Source: Parabacteroides sp.
GTDB lineage: Bacteria; Bacteroidota; Bacteroidia; Bacteroidales; Tannerellaceae
Length of the DNA stretch: 64,000 bases
Direction: 5' to 3'
Assembly: GCA_017937385.1 (NCBI GenBank)
Contig: JAGBDR010000083.1
Location: forward strand, 1-64,000
Made by a program: the position numbers and the translations under genes
The notes under the pieces: generated by a model
Database searches by the model: none
What the model was told of the DNA's origin: nothing
Seen by the model: the letters and a program-made list of their open reading frames with translations, nothing else
Part shown: positions 1 through 7,160 of the stretch, one piece after another
How the letters are laid out: each line of letters starts with the position of its first letter
Numbering within the stretch: the first letter of the stretch is position 1

Positions 1-106
1 ATGAAGACAACGACCCGTCACACGAGGATCTGTCACTGATGAAAAATAAGGAAATGTATTCATTCTGCAAAGATACTATGGATGGCTGTCTTTTGAAACA
101 TTTTGG

Positions 107-142
107 TGCGGTTGCCCTGGCTTTTTCCCAAAGGCAACCGCA
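107..142. terminator. Perfect 10-bp inverted repeat (TGCGGTTGCC ... GGCAACCGCA)
   Basis: Arms at 107-116 and 133-142 are perfect complements around a 16-base loop holding a T-rich stretch. It is a probable terminator of the gene upstream of the window or a leader hairpin; there is no long T-run directly after the stem, so the terminator role is inference. Confidence 0.4.
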
Positions 143-154
143 TCAAAAATTCAT

Positions 155-162
155 TATATTTG
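155..162 (+). promoter_or_regulatory. Bacteroidota -7 box (TATATTTG)
   Basis: TATATTTG matches the TAnnTTTG element read by the primary sigma factor of Bacteroidota. It lies just after the inverted repeat at 107-142 and about 45 bp before the ATG at 207. A clear -33 TTG at the usual 19-21 bp distance is not obvious. Confidence 0.5.
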
Positions 163-206
163 CATTCATTGTTAAGGGTGAATGCAAATATCTAATTATA
201 AATCGT

Positions 207-668
207 ATGCGTTATATAACATTTCTTCTCATTTTTCTGTTCCTGTCGCATCCGCTTTATGCGCGGGATGAGGCCGTTCATGAATCATGGGTTGTTGTAA
301 ATGATGGATCATCACCTTTGGTAACGCAAGATTTGTATAAGCAAACAAAGGAATGGAAAACGTCTAAAATCTTCCGTATTGCCGGTTGGAGTGCTTTAGG
401 AGTTGGTTTGCCAACAGCGTTTTATGGTGCGGTTGGGTTAGCAATAGATAATCAATCAGGCGGCATTGGAAAAGGAAATCCATTTGTTGCAGTATTAATA
501 ACAGGAGGAACCTTGACACTATCAAGTATACCTTTTTTCATCGTATCGCATCGCTATAAAAAGAAAGCAATGAATAAGGTCGATATAAGATTGACGCCTA
601 TTTATACACCCTCTTATACGGGAAATACCGTTTATACGCCTGCCGTAAACTTTTCCATACGGTTTTAG
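207..668 (+). CDS. Small predicted membrane protein of unknown function
   Basis: I do not recognise this 153-residue protein. It opens with a hydrophobic signal-like segment (MRYITFLLIFLFLSHPLYA, a likely cleavage after YARD), then a charged stretch, two hydrophobic segments (around residues 58-80 and 94-115) and a basic KKK turn, so it is probably anchored in the inner membrane with a short C-terminal tail ending in an aromatic-rich SIRF. The frame is open back to the left edge of the window, but I chose the ATG at 207 because it starts the signal-like segment and lies 45 bp after a good -7 box (TATATTTG, 155-162). Nothing downstream is co-transcribed; the next stretch holds an ATPase remnant. 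Confidence 0.6.
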   Translation: MRYITFLLIFLFLSHPLYARDEAVHESWVVVNDGSSPLVTQDLYKQTKEWKTSKIFRIAGWSALGVGLPTAFYGAVGLAIDNQSGGIGKGNPFVAVLITGGTLTLSSIPFFIVSHRYKKKAMNKVDIRLTPIYTPSYTGNTVYTPAVNFSIRF

Positions 669-681
669 GGAACTGTGTGCT

Positions 682-889
682 ATGATAAACAGTAAATAGA
701 ATACTCCAAGAGAAGATTACAGCACGAATCGCGCCCAATAAAGCAGTATTGATTTTTGGTGCTCGCCGTGTGGGTAAAACGGTAATGACGCGTAAAATTG
801 TGGGCGGTCCGGAAAGCAGCTGCCGGAAAGGAAAACGGCCGGCATTTGTTATTTCTTCATATATTTTTGGCGGAATTTGCTATAATTAA
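682..889 (+). pseudogene. Remnant of an AAA ATPase (N-terminal Walker A piece)
   Basis: The frame beginning at 689 reads ...RILQEKITARIAPNKAVL, then IFGARRVGKTVMTRKIVGG, the N-terminus and Walker A motif (GARRVGKT) of the Bacteroidota ATPases that carry a C-terminal DUF4143 domain. The only nearby ATG (682, MIN...) is out of frame with it and meets a stop after five codons, which points to a frameshift. After the P-loop the homology stops and the frame ends at 889, about 65 codons instead of the usual 380 or more. This is therefore a decayed fragment, not a working gene. It occupies most of the 351-base gap before speA. Confidence 0.6.
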
Positions 890-1019
890 TATCTATTGCT
901 TATATTTACGACCTTTTTGATAGATAAGCTCGTCGATAGACATATTGGCTTGTTGTGTCTGAACAATATCTATTTATTTATTCCAAATACAAAAATGTAT
1001 TTTTTGCACTGAAGAAGAA

Positions 1020-2912
1020 ATGAGAAAATGGCGTATTGAAGACTCGGAAGAACTCTACAACATCACGGGGTGGGGGACTTCATACTTTGGTATCAATGAC
1101 AAAGGTCATGTAGTGGTAACTCCTCGTAAAGACGGCGTCGGTGTAGACCTGAGAGAGCTGGTCGACGAGTTGCAATTACGGGATGTGGAGGCTCCTGTAC
1201 TGATCCGTTTCCCGGATATTCTGGATAACCGTATCGAAAAGATTGCGAATTGCTTCAAGCAGGCATCCGACGAATATGGCTATAAGGCGCAGAATTTCAT
1301 TATCTATCCGATTAAAGTCAATCAGATGCGTCCGGTAGTGGAAGAAATTATCGGTCATGGCAAGAAGTTCAACTTGGGATTGGAAGCCGGTTCAAAGCCC
1401 GAACTTCATGCGGTGATTGCGGTCAATACGGATTCGGATTCGTTGATTATTTGCAACGGCTACAAGGATGAAAGCTATATCGAACTGGCTTTGCTGGCAC
1501 AGAAAATGGGCAAACGTATCTTTTTGGTTGTCGAGAAGATTAACGAGTTGGCTTTGATCGCCAAGATGGCCAAACGGCTGAACGTCCGTCCGAATATTGG
1601 CATCCGCATCAAGCTGGCTTCTTCCGGTAGCGGCAAGTGGGAAGAGAGTGGAGGAGATGCCAGCAAGTTTGGCCTGACTTCGAGCGAGTTGCTGGAAGCA
1701 CTTGATTTCCTGGAAAAGAAAGACTTGGCGGATTGCCTGAAGCTGATCCATTTCCATATCGGAAGCCAGGTGACCAAGATACGCCGGATCAAGACGGCTT
1801 TGCGCGAGGCGTCGCAGTTCTACGTGCAACTGCATGCAATGGGGTTCAAGATCGAGTTTGTGGATATTGGCGGCGGACTGGGCGTCGATTACGACGGGAC
1901 CCGCTCGTCCAATAGCGAGAGCAGCGTCAACTATTCCATCCAGGAGTATGTGAACGACTCGATTTCCACCTTGGTCGATGCCAGTGACAAGAACGGCATC
2001 CCGCACCCGAATATCATCACCGAGAGTGGACGTTCGCTGACTGCCCATCATTCTGTCTTGATCTTTGAAGTGCTGGAGACGGCCACGCTTCCCGAAATGG
2101 ATGAGGACTTCGAAGTGAGTGAATCCGACCATGAGCTTGTGCAGGAACTGTATGAGATTTGGGACAAGCTGAACCAGAGCCGCATGTTGGAGGCCTGGCA
2201 CGATGCGCAGCAGATACGCGAGGAGGCGTTGGATTTGTTCAGTCATGGCATTGTCGATTTGAAGACCCGCGCCCAGATCGAGCGGTTGTATTGGTCTGTG
2301 ACGCGCGAGATCAGCCAGATCGCTTCCGGCTTGAAACATGCTCCGGATGAGTTTCGAAAGTTGGACAAGCTGTTGGCCGACAAGTATTTCTGTAATTTCT
2401 CGCTTTTCCAGTCCTTACCAGACTCTTGGGCAATCGACCAGATTTTCCCGATCATGCCGATCCAGCGGCTGGACGAGCGGCCCGACCGGACGGCCACGTT
2501 GCAGGACATTACCTGCGATTCGGACGGCAAAATCGCCAACTTCATTTCGACGCGTAATGTCTCGCATGATCTGCCGGTCCATTCGTTGAAAGGAAAAGAG
2601 GCTTATTATATCGGTGTCTTCCTGGTCGGTGCTTATCAGGAGATCTTGGGAGATATGCACAATCTCTTCGGCGATACGAATGCCGTCCATGTGACGGTGG
2701 ATGAAAAGGGGTATAACATCGAGCAGGTCATCGACGGGGAAACGGTTGCCGAAGTGCTCGACTATGTCCAGTATAATCCTAAAAAGTTAGTGAGGACGTT
2801 GGAAACGTGGGTGACCAAATCCGTCAAGGAGGGCAAAATCTCGGTTGAAGAGGGCAAGGAGTTCCTTTCCAACTATCGTTCCGGCTTGTATGGATATACC
2901 TATTTGGAATAG
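1020..2912 (+). CDS. speA: Biosynthetic arginine decarboxylase (PLP-dependent)
   Basis: This 630-residue protein converts L-arginine to agmatine and CO2, the first step of the agmatine route to putrescine and spermidine. The family length is normal (about 630-660). The N-terminal half is an alanine-racemase-like barrel: the PLP lysine lies in YPIKVNQ near residue 100, the HFHIGSQ segment near 245 and the glycine-rich DIGGGLGVDY near 280 bind the cofactor; the C-terminal half (from ITESGRSLTAHH, near 335) completes the beta domain. The ATG at 1020 follows a purine-rich GAAGAAGAA ribosome site. It stands alone; a hairpin terminator follows at 3048. Highly confident. Confidence 0.97.
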   Translation: MRKWRIEDSEELYNITGWGTSYFGINDKGHVVVTPRKDGVGVDLRELVDELQLRDVEAPVLIRFPDILDNRIEKIANCFKQASDEYGYKAQNFIIYPIKVNQMRPVVEEIIGHGKKFNLGLEAGSKPELHAVIAVNTDSDSLIICNGYKDESYIELALLAQKMGKRIFLVVEKINELALIAKMAKRLNVRPNIGIRIKLASSGSGKWEESGGDASKFGLTSSELLEALDFLEKKDLADCLKLIHFHIGSQVTKIRRIKTALREASQFYVQLHAMGFKIEFVDIGGGLGVDYDGTRSSNSESSVNYSIQEYVNDSISTLVDASDKNGIPHPNIITESGRSLTAHHSVLIFEVLETATLPEMDEDFEVSESDHELVQELYEIWDKLNQSRMLEAWHDAQQIREEALDLFSHGIVDLKTRAQIERLYWSVTREISQIASGLKHAPDEFRKLDKLLADKYFCNFSLFQSLPDSWAIDQIFPIMPIQRLDERPDRTATLQDITCDSDGKIANFISTRNVSHDLPVHSLKGKEAYYIGVFLVGAYQEILGDMHNLFGDTNAVHVTVDEKGYNIEQVIDGETVAEVLDYVQYNPKKLVRTLETWVTKSVKEGKISVEEGKEFLSNYRSGLYGYTYLE

Positions 2913-2960
2913 GCGGGATTGTTTTTCAGGCCTTCTCTTGTCTGACCGTTCTTTTGTTAA

Positions 2961-3000
2961 AGAAACTGTCGGCAAAGCTTTGGCCTGTTTCTTTTTCTTC
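2961..3000 (+). terminator. Imperfect hairpin, first of two tandem terminator-like units
   Basis: GAAAC...GGC / GCC...GTTTC can pair imperfectly and is followed by CTTTTTCTTC. Its sequence (GGCAAAGCTTTGGCC core) resembles the stronger hairpin at 3048-3083, suggesting a duplicated terminator behind speA. Confidence 0.4.
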
Positions 3001-3047
3001 AAGAGAACCGCCGGAAAAAGGTGTTTTTGTTGCTTTTTGTTAATTGA

Positions 3048-3083
3048 AACAGCTGGCAAAGGCTTTGCCGGCTGTTCTTTTTT
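3048..3083 (+). terminator. Intrinsic terminator of speA
   Basis: AACAGCTGGCAAA (3048-3060) pairs with TTTGCCGGCTGTT (3064-3076) with a single G-U wobble over a GGC loop, followed by C and six T at 3078-3083. It also lies downstream of dinB on the other strand, where it may act in both directions. Confidence 0.8.
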
Positions 3084-3138
3084 GTGAAGACCAGTTGACA
3101 AAGGCTTTGTGCATACGTGTGCCGGGGCAGGTGGCGGA

Positions 3139-4224
3139 TTAGATCCAATCGCTGAATTCGAAGCTCAACTGTTCCCACTGTCTTTTTTCTGTATTCTCTT
3201 CGCAAGGGTTGGAGACCGAAAGGCCGATCAGACGGATCGGGTGCGTTTCATATTCGATCTCTTTCAACAAGGTTTTGGCCAAAGGGAGGATTTCGGCAAG
3301 TGTCGTCAGCTGGTGGTTTTGGGTGGTGCTTCTTGTCTTTTGGTTGAAGTCGTGGAACTTGATCTTGAGGGTAAGAGTGTTTCCTTTGAAGCCGGTCCGT
3401 TGCAGGCGTTCGATCAGTTCGGTTGCGACGTGATAGAGTTCGATGATGACGGAGGATTGGCGGGAGATGTCTTTTTCGAGCGTATGTTCGCAGCCTACGG
3501 ACTTGCGGATGCGGACGGTTTCGACCGGGCGCAGGTCTATTCCCCGTGAGAATTGGTAGTATAGGATTCCCGCTTTCCCGAATTGGCGGGTGAGCATTTC
3601 TTGCGAACAGGCTCTCAACTGTTCGCCGTTGTGGATGCCCAACTCGTGCATCCGGTTGGCCGTGACAGGTCCGATTCCCCAGAACGATTCGATCGGCAGA
3701 TGTTTGATGAACGCTTCCGCTTGGGACGGGTGGATGGTGCAAAGCCCGTCAGGCTTGCGGTAGTCCGAGGCGATTTTGGCCAAGAACTTGTTATAGGACA
3801 CGCCAGCCGAGGCAATCAGGTGCAACTCTTCCCTGATTTTTTGTTTGATCGCTTTGGCGATATCGACGGCGAGCGGAATATCCTGTTTGTTCTCGGTTAC
3901 GTCTAAAAAGGCTTCGTCTAGCGAAAGAGGCTCGATCAGGTCCGTGTATTCGTGGAAGATTTCGTGTATCTGGCGGGACACCGCTTTGTAGACCTCCATC
4001 CGTCCGGGAACAAACGTGAGTTGCGGGCACAGGCGTTTGGCGGTTTGCGAGGGCATGGCGGAGCGCACGCCGAATTTCCGCGCTTCATAGCTTGCTGTCG
4101 CTACGACGCCCCGTTTTTCCGCATGGCCGACGGCAATGGGAATCCCGCGAAGTTCGGGGTTGTCCCGTTGTTCGACGGATGCGTAGAAAGCGTCCATGTC
4201 GATATGTATGATTTTCCGTTCCAT
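3139..4224 (-). CDS. dinB: DNA polymerase IV (Y-family translesion polymerase)
   Basis: A 361-residue Y-family polymerase that copies past DNA lesions. The palm begins with the family signature RKIIHIDMDAFYASVEQRD, with catalytic Asp in IDMDAF; the second acidic pair is in SLDEAFLDV (near residue 102). The finger motif VATASYEARKFGVRSAM, the helix-hairpin-helix IWGIGPVTANRMHELGI (the thumb) and the little finger domain (TLEKDI to LIGLSVSN) follow in order. An ATG at 4251 would add nine residues and overlap rmuC by 20 bases; I chose the ATG at 4224 because the family begins at this point. It starts seven bases after the rmuC stop, so both are probably one operon. The C-terminus ends in LSFEFSDWI without a recognised clamp motif that I can be sure of. 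Confidence 0.93.
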   Translation of the reverse strand: MERKIIHIDMDAFYASVEQRDNPELRGIPIAVGHAEKRGVVATASYEARKFGVRSAMPSQTAKRLCPQLTFVPGRMEVYKAVSRQIHEIFHEYTDLIEPLSLDEAFLDVTENKQDIPLAVDIAKAIKQKIREELHLIASAGVSYNKFLAKIASDYRKPDGLCTIHPSQAEAFIKHLPIESFWGIGPVTANRMHELGIHNGEQLRACSQEMLTRQFGKAGILYYQFSRGIDLRPVETVRIRKSVGCEHTLEKDISRQSSVIIELYHVATELIERLQRTGFKGNTLTLKIKFHDFNQKTRSTTQNHQLTTLAEILPLAKTLLKEIEYETHPIRLIGLSVSNPCEENTEKRQWEQLSFEFSDWI

Positions 4225-4231
4225 TGGAATC

Positions 4232-5500
4232 TCATGATTCGTTTTCTTCATCCGTCAAGGCACCGATTTCGGGAAGGATGGCGCGTGCTTCCCGGTCGCT
4301 AAGGGTGTCTACATCTTTCAGCTTGCGTTGGATCACGCGCGTGCGGGTCCCTAACACCTCTTCGATTTGTCCGCTGGCCGTCTGCAAGTTCTTCTGGGCT
4401 TTTTCCAACATGCCGCCCACCTTCTCGAATTCTTTCTTGACGGCACCCAAGATGGTCCAAACCTCACCGGAATGCTTTTGGATGGCGAGCGTGCGGAAGC
4501 CCATTTGCAGGCTGTTCAGGATAGCGGCAAGGGTGGTCGGGCCGGTAACGACCACCTTATAGTCGCGTTGCAGCTCTTCCAGCAGGGAGGAACGGCGTAC
4601 GACCTCCGCGTAGATTCCTTCGAAAGGCAGGAACATGATGCCGAAGTCGGTCGTGGCGGGCGGAGCCAGATATTTGTCGGAAATGTCTTTGGCCATCTTC
4701 TTGATGGTGGTTTCCAGCAGTTTTCCGGCGGCCTCTATGGCTTGGGCGTCGGCATGGTCGTAGGCGTCGAGTAGTTGTTCGTAGACATCTTTGGGGAATT
4801 TGGCGTCTATCGGCAGGTAGACAAATTCACGGACATCGTCGCGCCCTGGGAGTTTGACGGCAAATTCCACAACCGCATCCGAACCTTTTCGGGTATGCAC
4901 GTTCGCCTCGTATTGCTCTGGCGCTAAGATTTGTTCGAGTAACATGCTTAACTGGATTTCCCCGATGTTACCGCGGGTCTTTACATTGCTGAGGACGCGC
5001 TTCAGGCCACCTACGTCTTGTGCCAGCGTCTGCATCTCCCCGAGCCCTTTCTGTACGTTTTCCAGTTGTTCCGTCACTAACCGGAACGATTGGCCGATCC
5101 GGTCGTTGAGGGTCTTTTGCAGTTTCTCGTCTACGGTCAGGCGGATTTCTTCCAGCCGTTTTTCCGTGTTGGCAACAAGCAGGCGTTGTTGTTCGTCGAG
5201 GTTGGCGAACTTTTCCCGTTGCAGGGAATTGAACGAAGCGATTCCCCGGTCGAAAGCATCCCGGAATTCGTTCATGGAGCGCGTCAATTCTTCCCGGTTG
5301 TCCCGGGCAACGGCGCGACTTTCTTCCCGGTTCAGGCGAAAGTCTTCCCGGAAGTTTTTCTCGATGCGTTCAAATGAACGTTGCATTTCGTCGAGCAGCC
5401 GTTTCAGCTCGCCCGCAATGTCCGAATGGTCTTTCCGGGGGCGGAAAAGGACCTGTAAAGCAATGCTTGCGACCAGTAAGCAAATAATCAATCCATTCAT
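4232..5500 (-). CDS. rmuC: DNA recombination protein RmuC homologue
   Basis: RmuC-family protein (422 residues). It has an N-terminal membrane anchor (MNGLIICLLVASIALQVLF), a long coiled coil rich in E, R and Q (residues about 25-165) and the conserved RmuC nuclease-like domain (about 170-390: RGNIGEIQLSMLLEQIL, VEFAVKLPG, PIDAKFP, FLPFEGIYAEV, VVVTGPTTLAAILNSLQMGFRTLAIQ). The family limits sequence inversions in E. coli; the reaction is not settled. The open frame extends to 5521, but the -7 box at 5519-5526 places transcription start after that codon and AGAAAGAG precedes the ATG at 5500, which decides the start. It is followed immediately by dinB. Confidence 0.93.
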   Translation of the reverse strand: MNGLIICLLVASIALQVLFRPRKDHSDIAGELKRLLDEMQRSFERIEKNFREDFRLNREESRAVARDNREELTRSMNEFRDAFDRGIASFNSLQREKFANLDEQQRLLVANTEKRLEEIRLTVDEKLQKTLNDRIGQSFRLVTEQLENVQKGLGEMQTLAQDVGGLKRVLSNVKTRGNIGEIQLSMLLEQILAPEQYEANVHTRKGSDAVVEFAVKLPGRDDVREFVYLPIDAKFPKDVYEQLLDAYDHADAQAIEAAGKLLETTIKKMAKDISDKYLAPPATTDFGIMFLPFEGIYAEVVRRSSLLEELQRDYKVVVTGPTTLAAILNSLQMGFRTLAIQKHSGEVWTILGAVKKEFEKVGGMLEKAQKNLQTASGQIEEVLGTRTRVIQRKLKDVDTLSDREARAILPEIGALTDEENES

Positions 5501-5518
5501 CTCTTTCTCATTTGAGGG

Positions 5519-5526
5519 CAAAGGTA
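5519..5526 (-). promoter_or_regulatory. -7 box (TACCTTTG) for rmuC-dinB
   Basis: The minus strand reads TACCTTTG about 20 bases before the rmuC ATG at 5500. Its position argues for the shorter rmuC start. Confidence 0.6.
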
Positions 5527-5590
5527 GAAAAAGAGTGGTCGCGGGTTGTAATTAAAAAGAGTTAAAAGGAAGAACAGGGTACGGCTCCCT

Positions 5591-5623
5591 TTTGTTTAAA
5601 TCATATGAAGCGGCTTATATTTG
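5591..5623 (+). promoter_or_regulatory. tpx promoter: TTTG -33 (5591-5594), TATATTTG -7 (5616-5623)
   Basis: Both elements match the Bacteroidota consensus with a 21-base spacer. The -7 box sits exactly in the loop of an 8-bp perfect inverted repeat (AAGCGGCT 5608-5615, AGCCGCTT 5626-5633), so a dimeric regulator bound to the arms would cover the promoter. Confidence 0.75.
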
Positions 5624-5663
5624 CGAGCCGCTTTCGATTAAGGAACATAAAGTATTACAAGAG

Positions 5664-6167
5664 ATGGCAAAGATAACATTTAAAGGCAATGAAGTCCATA
5701 CGAACGGCTCATTGCCCGTAGTAGGAGCAGTGGCTCCCGATTTTAAAGGTGTAAGGGGCGATTTGTCCGAATGGCATCTGAAAGATCTGATAGGAAAGAA
5801 AGTCGTGATTAATGTATTCCCGAGTTTGGATACGGCCGTGTGTGCCGCATCGGTAAGGCGTTTCAACAAGGAGGCTGCTTCTCTTCCGGGCACAGTGGTG
5901 CTTGCCGTGTCGAAAGACTTGCCGTTTGCGCAAGGACGTTTCTGCACCACGGAGGGTATCGATCGCGTGATACCGCTTTCCGCGTTCCGTTGTTCATGTT
6001 TTGAAGACGGGTACGGAATGCTGATGGTCGATGGTCCGCTGAAAGGTTTGTTGGCCCGTGGCGTGATCGTTGTCGATGAAGCCGGCCGGATTGTTTATGA
6101 GGAACTGGTTTCCGAACTGACAGACGAACCGGATTACGAAGCCGCAATCGCTTCGTTAAAAAACTAA
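5664..6167 (+). CDS. tpx: Thiol peroxidase (Tpx-type peroxiredoxin)
   Basis: A 167-residue atypical two-cysteine peroxiredoxin that reduces hydroperoxides with thioredoxin. The family core is clear: NGSLPVVGAVAPDF, then VVINVFPSLDTAVCAASVRRFN with the peroxidatic Cys at residue 60 and the resolving Cys at 94 (GRFCTTEGID), then the conserved SAFR segment. The frame is open 24 codons further upstream, but that part would begin before the promoter, so the ATG at 5664 in MAKITFKGNEVHTNG is the start. It is monocistronic. A palindrome around its -7 box suggests control by a redox or peroxide regulator; which one cannot be told from the sequence. Confidence 0.95.
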   Translation: MAKITFKGNEVHTNGSLPVVGAVAPDFKGVRGDLSEWHLKDLIGKKVVINVFPSLDTAVCAASVRRFNKEAASLPGTVVLAVSKDLPFAQGRFCTTEGIDRVIPLSAFRCSCFEDGYGMLMVDGPLKGLLARGVIVVDEAGRIVYEELVSELTDEPDYEAAIASLKN

Positions 6168-6253
6168 TTCAATAGATTATTGTTTTTCATTGGTTAAAGT
6201 TAAGGGTTAGTATTAGAGGTCGCCGGATGTGAATCCCGCGGCCTTGTTTTTTT

Positions 6254-6310
6254 ATGGGCATGGAACAAAAATTTCATGGGCATGGAACTTTTGTTTTCCG
6301 CCCATGGAAT
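6254..6310. repeat. Short repeats of ATGGGCATGGAAC
   Basis: The 13-mer ATGGGCATGGAAC occurs at 6254-6266 and 6276-6288 (22-base period), followed by a third, inverted-looking GCCCATGGAA near 6300. They lie between tpx and the end of the ABC ATPase gene. No function is evident. Confidence 0.6.
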
Positions 6311-6318
6311 TTTTTGCC

Positions 6319-6999
6319 CTAAAGTATGCCGTTCAGTTCGTTGACGATTTGCCCGTCGAAGAGGTTGATGATCCGGTCGGCGTAGGTGGCGTCGTGTTGC
6401 GAGTGGGTCACCATGACGATCGTTGTCCCCTCGGCATTCAATTGGCTGAGCAGTTTCATGATTTCGAGGCTGTTTTTGGAGTCGAGGTTGCCGGTCGGCT
6501 CGTCGGCTAAAATCAATTTGGGCTTGCCGACCACGGCGCGTGCGATGGCTACGCGCTGCTGCTGGCCGCCGGAGAGTTGCTGCGGATAGTGCTTGGCGCG
6601 GTGGCTGAGGCGCACCCGGCGCAGGATGTCGAGTACCTGCTGCTTGCGTTCGGCTTTGGGCACGCCGAGGTATTTCAACTGAAGGTCTACGTTCTCCTCC
6701 ACCGTCAGTTCGTCGATGAGGTTGAAGCTCTGGAATACGAACCCGATGCGCCCTTTGCGGTAACGGGTACGCTCTTTCTCTTTCAGGTGCCCCACCTCTT
6801 CGCCGTCCAGCCGGTAGCTGCCTTCGTCCGGATTGTCCAGCAGGCCGAGGATATGCAGCAAGGTCGATTTGCCGCATCCGCTGGGTCCCATGATGGCGAC
6901 GAACTCGCCTTTCTTCACTTCCATGCTGACGCCGTTGAGCGCGATGGTTTCCACTTCTTCCGTCCGGAAGCTTTTGCTGAGGTTCTTTATTTGGATCAT
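6319..6999 (-). CDS. ABC transporter ATP-binding protein (MacB/LolD type)
   Basis: A 226-residue ATPase of the type that powers MacB/LolCDE mechanotransmission complexes. All nucleotide-binding motifs are present: Walker [10 protein letters not shown] (near residue 40), Q-loop VFQSFNLI, the signature [15 protein letters not shown], Walker [14 protein letters not shown] and the switch His in VMVTHSQHD. It lies upstream of nothing on its own strand; the partner permease (7161-9506) is transcribed in the same direction and its end is only about 160 bases away, with a palindromic repeat cluster in between. The order permease then ATPase suggests one operon driven from the promoter at 9529-9558. 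What is moved is unknown. Confidence 0.93.
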   Translation of the reverse strand: MIQIKNLSKSFRTEEVETIALNGVSMEVKKGEFVAIMGPSGCGKSTLLHILGLLDNPDEGSYRLDGEEVGHLKEKERTRYRKGRIGFVFQSFNLIDELTVEENVDLQLKYLGVPKAERKQQVLDILRRVRLSHRAKHYPQQLSGGQQQRVAIARAVVGKPKLILADEPTGNLDSKNSLEIMKLLSQLNAEGTTIVMVTHSQHDATYADRIINLFDGQIVNELNGIL

Positions 7000-7070
7000 G
7001 ATTTTTCTTTATATATGTGCCTTAAATAAATGGTTTGATTGCAATTGTTTGTATTGCGGTTGCGGTTGCG

Positions 7071-7160
7071 GTAGAGACACACGGCCGTGTGTCTCTACAT
7101 GGATGCACGGGACCGTGTGTTTTTACATACACACACGACCGTGTGTCTCTACATGGATAT
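7071..7160. repeat. REP-like palindrome cluster (GTAG-headed)
   Basis: 7071-7098 is a perfect 28-base palindrome with half-site GTAGAGACACACGG; two further, partly degenerate copies of its right arm (CCGTGTGTCTCTACATGG) run to about 7157. The GTAG head is typical of REP sequences processed by RAYT transposases, one of which is encoded at 12340-12894. The cluster sits between the permease and ATPase genes of one operon, where it could modulate mRNA decay or ratio. Confidence 0.75.
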
